A DNA stretch of 64,000 nt from Algibacter amylolyticus (GTDB taxonomy: Bacteria; Bacteroidota; Bacteroidia; Flavobacteriales; Flavobacteriaceae): NCBI RefSeq assembly GCF_014202225.1, contig NZ_JACHGE010000009.1, forward strand, positions 62,001-126,000, read 5' to 3'. The stretch's first letter is position 1, and the number at the start of each line of letters is the position of its first letter. Below are positions 33,657 to 40,840 of this stretch, piece after piece. The position numbers and the translations under genes were made by a program. Below the pieces are notes generated by a model. It ran no database searches. It was not told the DNA's origin and worked only from the letters and a program-made list of their open reading frames with translations.

Positions 33657-33741
33657 GGGCGCTACCACAAGGGTCGGGCTTTACGCTGCAAGTCCTCGCT
33701 CCGTACCTCCGCTGTGGGCTTTTCGCTGCAATCCCTAGCGC
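33657..33741 (+). repeat. Dispersed palindromic repeat, family A, copy 2
   Basis: About 85 bp from GGGCGCTACC to AATCCCTAGCGC, containing GGGTCGGGCTTTACGCTG. It begins 37 nt after the stop of the second 2TM gene and lies between that gene and the LytTR regulator gene. Confidence 0.85.
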
Positions 33742-33866
33742 GGGTAAGTCTGCAAAAGGCAGAGTTAACATTCAGTTAGCCTTTCCATACAGGGCTTAAA
33801 TCCTTGTTGGTGTTTAAAAAAAGAGATTTGCAACAGGAACATGATAAAAAAATAAAACAAAAACCA

Positions 33867-34622
33867 ATGAACGTAATAATAATAGAAGACGAAAAACCAT
33901 CAGCAAGACGCTTACAACGTATGCTTCAAAGTCTAGATTTAGAAGCTCAAGTCATGTTGCACTCCGTCGAAGAGTCCATAAATTGGTTTCAAAATAACCC
34001 GCATCCCGATTTAATTTTTCTAGACATTCAATTAAGCGATGGCTTATCTTTCGAGATTTTCGAAGCTATCGAAATAAAATCGGCCATCATTTTTACCACC
34101 GCTTACGATGAGTACGCACTGCAAGCCTTCAAACTAAACAGTATCGACTATTTGCTAAAACCTATTGATGACGACGATTTAGCTACCGCAGTAAAAAAAT
34201 ACCAGGAACGAGCACCGCAAAAGCAAGCCGTAACCCTCGATTTTAACGATATTAAAAAATTATTAATAAACCCTTTAGATCGCGAGTACAAAAAACGATT
34301 TTCGGTTAAAGTAGGGCAGCACCTAAAACTTATAAATATAGACGAAATAGAATGCTTTTATAGCGAAAACAAAGGCACCTATGTACACACCGCCGAGGGA
34401 AGAAACTATCTTTTAGATACCACCTTAGATAATCTAGAAAACGAGTTAGAACCCAATACCTTTTTCCGTATTAACCGTAAGTTTTTTGTAAACATTAATG
34501 CCATAAAAGATATGGTGAGTTATACCAATTCGCGTTTGCAAATAAAATTAAACTCGTATAACGAGCAAGATGTTATTGTGGCACGAGAGCGGGTTAAGGA
34601 TTTTAAAAATTGGTTGGAGTAA
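33867..34622 (+). CDS. LytTR-family response regulator
   Basis: The start at 33867 gives MNVIIIEDEKPSARRL, the canonical receiver start, and 251 residues; a longer open frame from 33804 is not favoured. The receiver domain (1-120) has Glu7/Asp8 and the phosphoacceptor Asp53 in LIFLDIQL, with the lysine in LLKPID. The LytTR DNA-binding domain (about 150-250) includes ECFYSENKGTYVHT and FFRINRKFFVNI. It should be phosphorylated by the LytS-type kinase upstream. A family A repeat separates it from the 2TM genes. Confidence 0.93.
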   Translation: MNVIIIEDEKPSARRLQRMLQSLDLEAQVMLHSVEESINWFQNNPHPDLIFLDIQLSDGLSFEIFEAIEIKSAIIFTTAYDEYALQAFKLNSIDYLLKPIDDDDLATAVKKYQERAPQKQAVTLDFNDIKKLLINPLDREYKKRFSVKVGQHLKLINIDEIECFYSENKGTYVHTAEGRNYLLDTTLDNLENELEPNTFFRINRKFFVNINAIKDMVSYTNSRLQIKLNSYNEQDVIVARERVKDFKNWLE

Positions 34623-34683
34623 CTCGAGTTTTTAGTGTACATTTTAGTTTCAACTACCAGTCAAGTAAAATACATGTATAAAG

Positions 34684-34722
34684 TTTAAAACACAAACAGA
34701 TAAAACCATTTGTGTTTTAAAA
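34684..34722. terminator. Bidirectional terminator between the LytTR and VOC genes
   Basis: AAAACACAAA (34687-34696) pairs with TTTGTGTTTT (34709-34718), extended outwards by AAAC/GTTT-like pairs. It separates two convergent genes. Confidence 0.65.
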
Positions 34723-34748
34723 CATATTATTTAATAGAGTACTAGTAT

Positions 34749-35123
34749 TTATGTTCTTGAATGTAAACCAATAGCATTACCATCTATATCTTGTAATATA
34801 GAAACAAAACCAAATTCTCCAATGGACATTTTAGGTCTTATAATTTTTCCACCTGCTTGTTCAACCAGGTTTTCTTCGGTTGTACAGTCTTGCGATTCAA
34901 AATAAATAACCGTGTTGTTACTACTAGGTACAAAATCTTTTTTTTCTACTAAGGCACCAGTAATGTTTAACCCTTTTGGATCGAATGGGAAACCAGATTG
35001 TTTTCCAAATTCTGCAGGAAAATCAACAAGTTTTATATTAAAAACAGTTTCGTAGAATGTTTTAGCTTGGTTTAAGTTAGATACATGGATGTCGAACCAA
35101 TTTACAGGATTTACATTTTTCAT
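34749..35123 (-). CDS. VOC (glyoxalase/bleomycin-resistance fold) protein
   Basis: A 124-residue protein with paired beta-alpha-beta-beta-beta modules: NPVNWFDIHVSNLNQAKTFYE at the start and GEFGFVSILQDIDGNAIGLHS at the end. The metal-ligand pattern is incomplete (His13 and a late Asp rather than a full His/Glu set), so it may bind a ligand rather than catalyse. Members of this subgroup are annotated as VOC or extradiol dioxygenase-like; the substrate is unknown. It lies next to the broken AraC regulator gene on the same strand, a common pairing. Confidence 0.85.
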   Translation of the reverse strand: MKNVNPVNWFDIHVSNLNQAKTFYETVFNIKLVDFPAEFGKQSGFPFDPKGLNITGALVEKKDFVPSSNNTVIYFESQDCTTEENLVEQAGGKIIRPKMSIGEFGFVSILQDIDGNAIGLHSRT

Positions 35124-35208
35124 ATTATTTGCTTTTATATTTTGTTGCGTTATTGCATTACAAAGATGCTACGACTTTAAAATATAAAATTGTAAAAATG
35201 GGACACGC

Positions 35209-36024
35209 TTATTTTTTGCCGTCAAAAATTAAAGACATTTTTAAATGATCGCCGTAAAACTCCTTAGGTGTTAAACCTGTAAATTCTTTAAAATCTTTTA
35301 TAAAATGAGCTTGGTCGAAATACTCATTTTCGTAGGCTAAATCGGTAAGACTTGGCACATCTTTATTTAATAGTGTTTTTAATGTGTTTTGAATGCGGAT
35401 GGTTTTAGAGAGTTGTTTAGGACTTAACCCTATGGTAGATGAAAATTTACGGGTTAACTGCCTTCTATTAATGTTATTTTGTTTGGAGAGTTCTGTTACC
35501 GAGAATTGTCCATTGGTCTCAAAAATGGTTTCAACGGTCGATTTTACAATACTGTCTATAGTATTTTTATCTGTTAACCGCTTTAGGAGGAATGCTTCTG
35601 CTAACTCAATTCTTTCGTTGGTATTGTTGGCGTTTAAAATGTTGTCTCCTAACTCTTGGCCTTATTTTCCAAAAAGTTCTGTTAAGGGTACCGCTGTGTT
35701 TTGAATATCTTTAATAGCAATGTTAGCAAATGGAAAAAAGCCGTTAGGTTGAAACCGAACTACAAATGAGCCCGTAACACCTAGCGGTTCTACAACATAA
35801 GGTCGTGTAAGTTGCCCTATTAAAAAACAATGTGGTAAAATAATACTTTCTTGGTTGTTTGGGTGGTGGCGGTAAGTATCGGCATAATGAAAAATGAGTT
35901 TCATGGTACCATCTGGAATAATGGTATTTTTTGTAGGTGTGTTTTCTGGTGCACTCTCTAAAGTCCAATAACACTTTACCCATTCTGCCAAATTTTCTTG
36001 TGGTTCAAATATTTTGTGGTTCAT
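35209..36024 (-). pseudogene. AraC-family regulator interrupted by one in-frame stop codon
   Basis: One continuous reading frame of 272 codons, except for a TAA at 35664-35662 after residue 120. The N-terminal part (MNHKIFEPQENLAEWVKCYW to LTELFGK) is a DUF6597-type sensor domain. The part beyond the stop, starting GQELGDNILNANN, contains a full AraC helix-turn-helix domain, with FSVTELSKQNNINRRQLTR, IGLSPKQLSKTIRIQ and DQAHFIKDFKEFTGLTPKEFYG. No frameshift is needed. A single GAA-to-TAA or AAA-to-TAA change would explain it. Without readthrough the cell makes a sensor fragment with no DNA-binding domain. The downstream half still looks well conserved, so the change is recent, or the stop is read through, or it is an assembly error. 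Confidence 0.85.
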
Positions 36025-36078
36025 AATATTACTCTTAGAGCTAAGTTAACAAAAGAAAATGAGTCTTAGTTTTAGGTT

Positions 36079-36136
36079 ATAAAAAAACCACCTTGTTTTC
36101 ACAAAGTGGCTTTTATTATTTCCGCGAAAGCGAAAA
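36079..36136. repeat. 58-bp direct repeat, left copy, including a terminator
   Basis: This copy and that at 36913-36970 match at 56 of 58 positions. Each contains a hairpin terminator CCACCTTG/CAAAGTGG with a T-run on the minus strand, followed by the small TTTCCGC-GAAA-GCG hairpin. This one lies downstream of the DUF4377 gene and would end its transcript. Confidence 0.85.
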
Positions 36137-36149
36137 CGTAACCTTATAA

Positions 36150-36833
36150 TTAATCTACTTTTTTAAACCGAAGCGTTTCATTGCCATTTACATCGAAAAA
36201 AGTTAATATTAAGTTTTCTCTTTTATAAGCTGTTGTATTGGCTAAGGCTTTGTTGTAACTTTCGGCTTCAGTGCTATTTGCGCACATTTTTTTTGTGGAC
36301 GCCATTACACCAAATTTTATTGTTTTATCTGTTATGTTTTTAATTTGGCCTGAGTAATTGTTACAACCATCTGTACCTAAAGCTTGTATTTTAGCAACGT
36401 TAATCTCTAAATTTGGTCTGTTATTAGTGTTTGAAATGGTGGTGCTGTTAATGTGCGTAGCGGCCCAAATATCATGTAAAGCCATTTTTGGGTCTTTCTT
36501 TTTTTCTAAAACTTTAACTAGTTTGTAGGCTATTGAAGATGCATCTGCAGGTGTATTAGTTTTATCTTTAGGCGTTTCGGTAACTTCAATTTTTTGAAGA
36601 TAACCAAATTCAAATTCAAAATTTTCAATAGGAGCGTAGAAGTAGCTCCATTTGGCATCTTCTAAATTAGTGCCCTTATAAACTTGTAAGCATTTTGTTT
36701 TACCTGCCCCAGCATCGCAATCTGCTTTTACACTATTTACCCAATAGGTTACGGTTGCTGTTTCTTTAGTGCTACAAGATGTGCTTAAAATAGTTAAGAA
36801 TAGAATAACAGTAAGTGATTTTAATAGTTTCAT
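36150..36833 (-). CDS. DUF4377/META-like lipoprotein
   Basis: A 227-residue protein with a lipoprotein signal (ILSTSCS, Cys20). An N-terminal DUF4377 module (about 27-110: TYWVNSVKADC, GKTKCLQVYKG, YLQKIEVTE) is followed by a META/HslJ-like domain (about 115-227: WAATHINS, ALGTDGCNNYSGQI, KKMCANSTEAE). Cysteine pairs probably form disulfides. META-domain proteins are surface lipoproteins sometimes linked to heat or antibiotic stress. The gene is bracketed by two nearly identical 58-bp direct repeats. Confidence 0.85.
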   Translation of the reverse strand: MKLLKSLTVILFLTILSTSCSTKETATVTYWVNSVKADCDAGAGKTKCLQVYKGTNLEDAKWSYFYAPIENFEFEFGYLQKIEVTETPKDKTNTPADASSIAYKLVKVLEKKKDPKMALHDIWAATHINSTTISNTNNRPNLEINVAKIQALGTDGCNNYSGQIKNITDKTIKFGVMASTKKMCANSTEAESYNKALANTTAYKRENLILTFFDVNGNETLRFKKVD

Positions 36834-36912
36834 ACGGTTTTTTAATTTTTTAAAGCGGCAAAGGTCTTAACTTTTATAAAAATTGAATGTTAAAGGTTTT
36901 ATAAACTATGGC

Positions 36913-36970
36913 ATAAAAAAACCACCTTGTTTTCACAAAGTGGTTTTTATTATTTCCGAGAAAGCGAAAA
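36913..36970. repeat. 58-bp direct repeat, right copy, including the htpG terminator
   Basis: The hairpin CCACTTTG/CAAGGTGG with a T-run on the minus strand lies 57 nt after the htpG stop codon and would terminate htpG. It is identical to the copy at 36079-36136 except at two positions. Confidence 0.85.
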
Positions 36971-37026
36971 GATATATGGTTTTTGTTTATTAAGCGCCCT
37001 GTTTTTTAGGGTTTGCTGCAAATAAC

Positions 37027-38937
37027 CTATTTAATCATTTCGTAACTACGTTTAATAAAGTTTGTTAACTCTTCGCCTTTTAATAGGCCTTGAGATAAAC
37101 GTGCTAAATCTAAACTTTGTGTAATTAAACGATCTTTATCTTCTTTAGCTTCGGTAGCCAAAATATCACTCACTAACTTAGAGTTTGTATTTACAATAAC
37201 ATTGTACATTTCTGGCATGTTACCAAACATTTGCATACCTCCGCCTCCTGAAGCTTGCATTTCTTTCATTCTACGCATAAATTCTGGTTGCGTAATAGTA
37301 AAAGGTGTTTCTGTGCTATCCATAGCTTCTAATTGCACTTGGAATTTATCAGAAGGAATTACAGATTTTAATAACTCATCTAAGGTTTTAGTTTGCTCTT
37401 CATCTAATTTAGAAATTGTTGTTTCATCTTTCTTAATTAAATTATTTACATGATCGCCATCTACACGTGCAAACGTAATGTTTTCTTTAGTGCTTTCTAA
37501 TTTCTGGATTAAATGCGATACAATTGGAGAATCCAATAATAACACTTCGTAATCTTTAGCTTTTGCAGACTCAATGTAACTGTGTTGCGCATCTGCATTT
37601 GATGCATAAAGGATAACTAACTTACCATCCTTATCGGTTTGGTTTGCTTTAATTTTATTGAATAACTCATCGTAAGTGTAATACTTGCCATCTACCGTTG
37701 GGTATAAGGTGAACGCTTCAGATTTTTCGAAGAATTTATCTTCAGAAAGCATTCCGTATTCAATTACAATTTTAATATCGTTCCATTTAGCTTCAAAATC
37801 CTCACGGTTACTGTTAAATAACGATTTTAATTTATCGGCAACTTTTCTAGTAATGTAAGACGAAATCTTTTTTACAGCACCATCGGCTTGTAAATAAGAA
37901 CGCGATACGTTTAATGGAATATCTGGCGAGTCAATAACACCACGAAGCATGGTTAAAAACTCGGGTACAATGCCTTCAACATTATCGGTAACATATACTT
38001 GGTTTTGATACAGTTGAATTTTATCCTTCTGGATTTGCATGTCGTTAGACATTTTTGGGAAGTATAAAATACCAGTTAAGTTAAACGGATAATCAACATT
38101 TAAATGAATGTTGAATAACGGCTCTTCCATTTGCATTGGATACAATTCTCTATAGAATGCGCTATAATCTTCATCCTTTAAATCTGCTGGTTGTTTTGTC
38201 CAAGCAGGATTTGGGTTGTTTATAATATTATCAACCGTTATTTTTCTGTGTGGCTCAGTCGTTTCTTTACCATCTTTATCTGTAGTCGTTTCTGGTGTAT
38301 GCTCAGGATCGTTAATTTCCTTAGTTCCAAATTTAATTGAAACTGGCATAAACTTGTTGTACTTGTACAACAACTCAGAGATGCGAGACTCTTCTAAAAA
38401 CTCAGTAGAATCTTCGGCAATATGAAGTATAATTTCTGATCCTCTATCAGTTTTATCAGAAGCTTCTAATGTAAATTCTGGCGATCCGTCGCAAGTCCAA
38501 TGTGCAGCAGGCTCATCTTTAAACGATTTAGTAATAATTTCAACCTTTTCTGCAACCATAAATGCAGAGTAGAAACCAAGACCAAAATGTCCAATAATTC
38601 CAGAATCTTTAGCCGAATCTTTGTACTTATCTAAAAACTCTTCAGCTCCAGAAAAAGCCACTTGGTTAATGTATTTTTCAACTTCATCGGCCGTCATACC
38701 TAAACCTTGATCGATAATATGAAGTTTTTTACCTTCCTTATCAATCTTAACTTCAATTACAGGATTACCATACTCCACTTTAGCATCGCCAATATTGGTT
38801 AAATGTTTAAGTTTTAAAGTAGCATCTGTTGCGTTACTAACTAGCTCGCGTAAAAATATTTCGTGGTCGCTATACAAGAATTTTTTAATGAGTGGGAAGA
38901 TATTTTCTACCGATACATTAATGTTTCCTTTTGTCAT
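37027..38937 (-). CDS. htpG: Molecular chaperone HtpG (Hsp90)
   Basis: A 636-residue cytosolic Hsp90. The N-terminal GHKL ATPase motifs are present: LRELVSNATDA, DQGLGMTADEV, and GIIGHFGLGFYSAFMVA. The middle domain includes the catalytic-loop arginine region LPLNVSRSYLQ, and the C-terminal dimerisation domain ends at about residue 636. A charged insert around residues 215-240 is longer than in E. coli HtpG, as is usual in Bacteroidota. A family B hairpin repeat lies in the leader 18 nt before the start codon. Confidence 0.97.
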   Translation of the reverse strand: MTKGNINVSVENIFPLIKKFLYSDHEIFLRELVSNATDATLKLKHLTNIGDAKVEYGNPVIEVKIDKEGKKLHIIDQGLGMTADEVEKYINQVAFSGAEEFLDKYKDSAKDSGIIGHFGLGFYSAFMVAEKVEIITKSFKDEPAAHWTCDGSPEFTLEASDKTDRGSEIILHIAEDSTEFLEESRISELLYKYNKFMPVSIKFGTKEINDPEHTPETTTDKDGKETTEPHRKITVDNIINNPNPAWTKQPADLKDEDYSAFYRELYPMQMEEPLFNIHLNVDYPFNLTGILYFPKMSNDMQIQKDKIQLYQNQVYVTDNVEGIVPEFLTMLRGVIDSPDIPLNVSRSYLQADGAVKKISSYITRKVADKLKSLFNSNREDFEAKWNDIKIVIEYGMLSEDKFFEKSEAFTLYPTVDGKYYTYDELFNKIKANQTDKDGKLVILYASNADAQHSYIESAKAKDYEVLLLDSPIVSHLIQKLESTKENITFARVDGDHVNNLIKKDETTISKLDEEQTKTLDELLKSVIPSDKFQVQLEAMDSTETPFTITQPEFMRRMKEMQASGGGGMQMFGNMPEMYNVIVNTNSKLVSDILATEAKEDKDRLITQSLDLARLSQGLLKGEELTNFIKRSYEMIK

Positions 38938-38954
38938 AATATAATTTATTTGTC

Positions 38955-38974
38955 ATTCCCTCGAAGGAGGAAAT
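38955..38974. repeat. Short hairpin repeat upstream of htpG (family B)
   Basis: ATTCCCTC/GAGGAAAT, an 8-bp stem with one G-U pair and a GAAG/CTTC loop, 17 nt upstream of the htpG start codon. It is nearly the same as the hairpin at 8527-8546. Confidence 0.65.
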
Positions 38975-39138
38975 CTGTTTAACTTAATTTTTTATTTACT
39001 GTAAATGTAATAGTCAACAAAAATGCCAATTGACTAAATATGACAAACTGACACACCTTTTTTCTTTGGTAAAAGTAAATTATAAAGAAAGCCTAAATGC
39101 CAAATCTTAATCTATGCGGTTTTGGGAATTTTATTTCA

Positions 39139-39170
39139 TTTGGAATTTTACCGTTTAATTTTGTACTTTG
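39139..39170 (+). promoter_or_regulatory. Promoter of fabH
   Basis: TTTG at 39139-39142, 21 nt, then TACTTTG at 39164-39170, a one-base-short variant of TAnnTTTG. The fabH start codon is 55 nt downstream; a TTTCCG/CGGAAA hairpin lies in the leader near 39187-39205. Confidence 0.6.
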
Positions 39171-39225
39171 TTAATTCATTTAGAAGGTTTCCGTCTTCGC
39201 GGAAATAGAAATAAGACTAAAACAT

Positions 39226-40239
39226 ATGTACAATTCAAAAATAATAGGACTAGGTAAATACGTGCCAGATAATGTAGTAACAAACCATGATTTATCTAAA
39301 ATGATGGATACTAACGATGAGTGGATTACCGAGCGCACTGGTATAAAAGAACGTCGTTGGGTAAAAGAAGGCTCTGGAGATACAACAGCAACAATGGGTG
39401 TTAAGGCCGCAAAACAAGCCATAGAGCGCGCAGGAATAGATAAAGACGATATCGATTTTATAATCTTTGCAACCTTAAGTCCAGATATGTATTTCCCTGG
39501 ACCAGGAGTGCAAGTACAACATGCTTTAGATATTAAAACCATTGGCGCCTTAGATGTTAGAAACCAGTGTTCTGGCTTTGTATATGCTATTTCGGTGGCA
39601 GATAATTTTATAAAAACCGGTATGTATAAAAACATATTAGTTATTGGTAGCGAATTGCACTCTCACGGATTGGATAAAACCACAAGAGGTCGAGGGGTTA
39701 CCGTAATTTTTGGCGATGGGGCAGGAGCTGCCATTTTAAGTAGAGAAGAAGATAATACAAAAGGTATTTTATCTACGCATTTACACTCTCAAGGCGAACA
39801 TGCCGAAGAATTGGTGTTAGTAGCTCCAGGAATGGGAAAACGATGGGTAAACGATATTATCGCAGATAACGATCCTAACGATGAAAGTTATTTTCCTCAC
39901 ATGAATGGCCAGTTTGTATTTAAAAATGCCGTAGTGCGTTTTAGCGAGGTTATTGTAGAAGGTTTAACAAAAAACAACTTACAAAAGGAAGACATCGATA
40001 TGTTAATTCCGCATCAAGCCAACCTGCGTATTGCTCAATTTATACAAAAGAAATTTGGTTTGCGCGACGACCAAGTGTTTAATAACATTATGAAATACGG
40101 TAATACAACGGCCGCTTCCATTATTATTGCACTAACCGAAGCTTGGGAAGAAGGAAAAATAAAAGAAGGCGATAACGTTGTTTTAGCCGCCTTTGGTAGT
40201 GGCTTTACATGGGGAAGTGCCATTATAAAATGGGCTTAA
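39226..40239 (+). CDS. fabH: 3-oxoacyl-ACP synthase III
   Basis: A 337-residue ketosynthase III that starts fatty-acid synthesis by condensing acyl-CoA with malonyl-ACP. The catalytic triad is visible: Cys115 in VRNQCSGFVYA, His in MLIPHQANLRIA and Asn in KYGNTTAAS. Length is typical. In this phylum it may prefer branched starters, consistent with the E2 of a 2-oxoacid dehydrogenase elsewhere in the window. It is monocistronic, with a family A repeat 11 nt after the stop, then a terminator. Confidence 0.96.
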   Translation: MYNSKIIGLGKYVPDNVVTNHDLSKMMDTNDEWITERTGIKERRWVKEGSGDTTATMGVKAAKQAIERAGIDKDDIDFIIFATLSPDMYFPGPGVQVQHALDIKTIGALDVRNQCSGFVYAISVADNFIKTGMYKNILVIGSELHSHGLDKTTRGRGVTVIFGDGAGAAILSREEDNTKGILSTHLHSQGEHAEELVLVAPGMGKRWVNDIIADNDPNDESYFPHMNGQFVFKNAVVRFSEVIVEGLTKNNLQKEDIDMLIPHQANLRIAQFIQKKFGLRDDQVFNNIMKYGNTTAASIIIALTEAWEEGKIKEGDNVVLAAFGSGFTWGSAIIKWA

Positions 40240-40250
40240 AATAAATATTT

Positions 40251-40326
40251 GGGCGTTACCACAAGGGTCGGGCTTTCGCAAGTCGCTCTCTGCGAGGAGC
40301 TCCAACAAATGCTCAATCCCTAACGC
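40251..40326 (+). repeat. Dispersed palindromic repeat, family A, copy 3
   Basis: About 76 bp from GGGCGTTACC to CAATCCCTAACGC with GGGTCGGGCTTTCGC near the left end. It begins 11 nt after the fabH stop codon. It is the shortest copy, with a reduced centre. Confidence 0.85.
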
Positions 40327-40385
40327 ATTATCCGCCAAAAACAAGCAGCTATACCAAGGTAAAACTTATCTATAAATATAAAATC

Positions 40386-40418
40386 AAAAAACCCGAAACA
40401 TATAGTTTCGGGTTTTTC
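40386..40418 (+). terminator. Terminator of fabH
   Basis: AAAACCCGAAAC pairs with GTTTCGGGTTTT followed by more T; symmetrical enough to work on both strands. Confidence 0.85.
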
Positions 40419-40532
40419 TAGCTATTAATCAACTCCAATTAACACTTAAATGAAGAATTATATGGTGGTTAGACGTTGCATTTATAAATACATTACAAAG
40501 CGTATTTCTTATTTGATTTTAATGTCATGAGA

Positions 40533-40560
40533 TAAAAAAAACTCGAAACAAGTTTCGAGC
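40533..40560 (-). terminator. Terminator-like hairpin on the minus strand
   Basis: CTCGAAAC/GTTTCGAG at 40542-40559 is followed on the minus strand by a run of eight or so T. No annotated minus-strand gene directly precedes it, since the TonB receptor has its own hairpin at 40741. Confidence 0.65.
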
Positions 40561-40740
40561 TTTAATTATATGAATCTTAAACTACGAATTTGTTTTTGTA
40601 GACGACTAACTCTAAAATAATTACGTTTTCGCTAATTGGTTAGATTACATATTATACGTTTAACGTAAAAATATTGTATGTTATTGTGCTGATTTTCAAA
40701 TTTTAACAAATTTTTTAACATTTTGAAAATACACCATCCT

Positions 40741-40780
40741 AAAAACAAAATCCCTAAACTAGATGTTTAGGGATTTTTAT
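40741..40780. terminator. Terminator of the outer-membrane receptor gene
   Basis: AAATCCCTAAAC (40748-40759) pairs with GTTTAGGGATTT (40765-40776), with T-rich flanks on both strands, downstream of the receptor gene on the minus strand. Confidence 0.8.
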
Positions 40781-40840
40781 TTAATAATCGTACAAAAAAT
40801 ACTAACCATCAACTATTATGCAGATTATTAAATGTAAATA

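Larger units (their letters stand above)
40327..40840. other. Gene-free stretch with three terminator-like hairpins
   Basis: Apart from the hairpins at 40386, 40533 and 40741 no open frame is convincing. The 180-base block between the second and third hairpin is AT-rich, and a minus-strand transcript through it would end at the hairpin at 40533. This could be a small RNA gene, but no clear promoter was found. Confidence 0.4.

Noticed and set aside
39180-39635. Minus-strand open frame of 151 codons across the start of fabH.
   Set aside because: It is antisense to a canonical FabH active-site region and has no family features.
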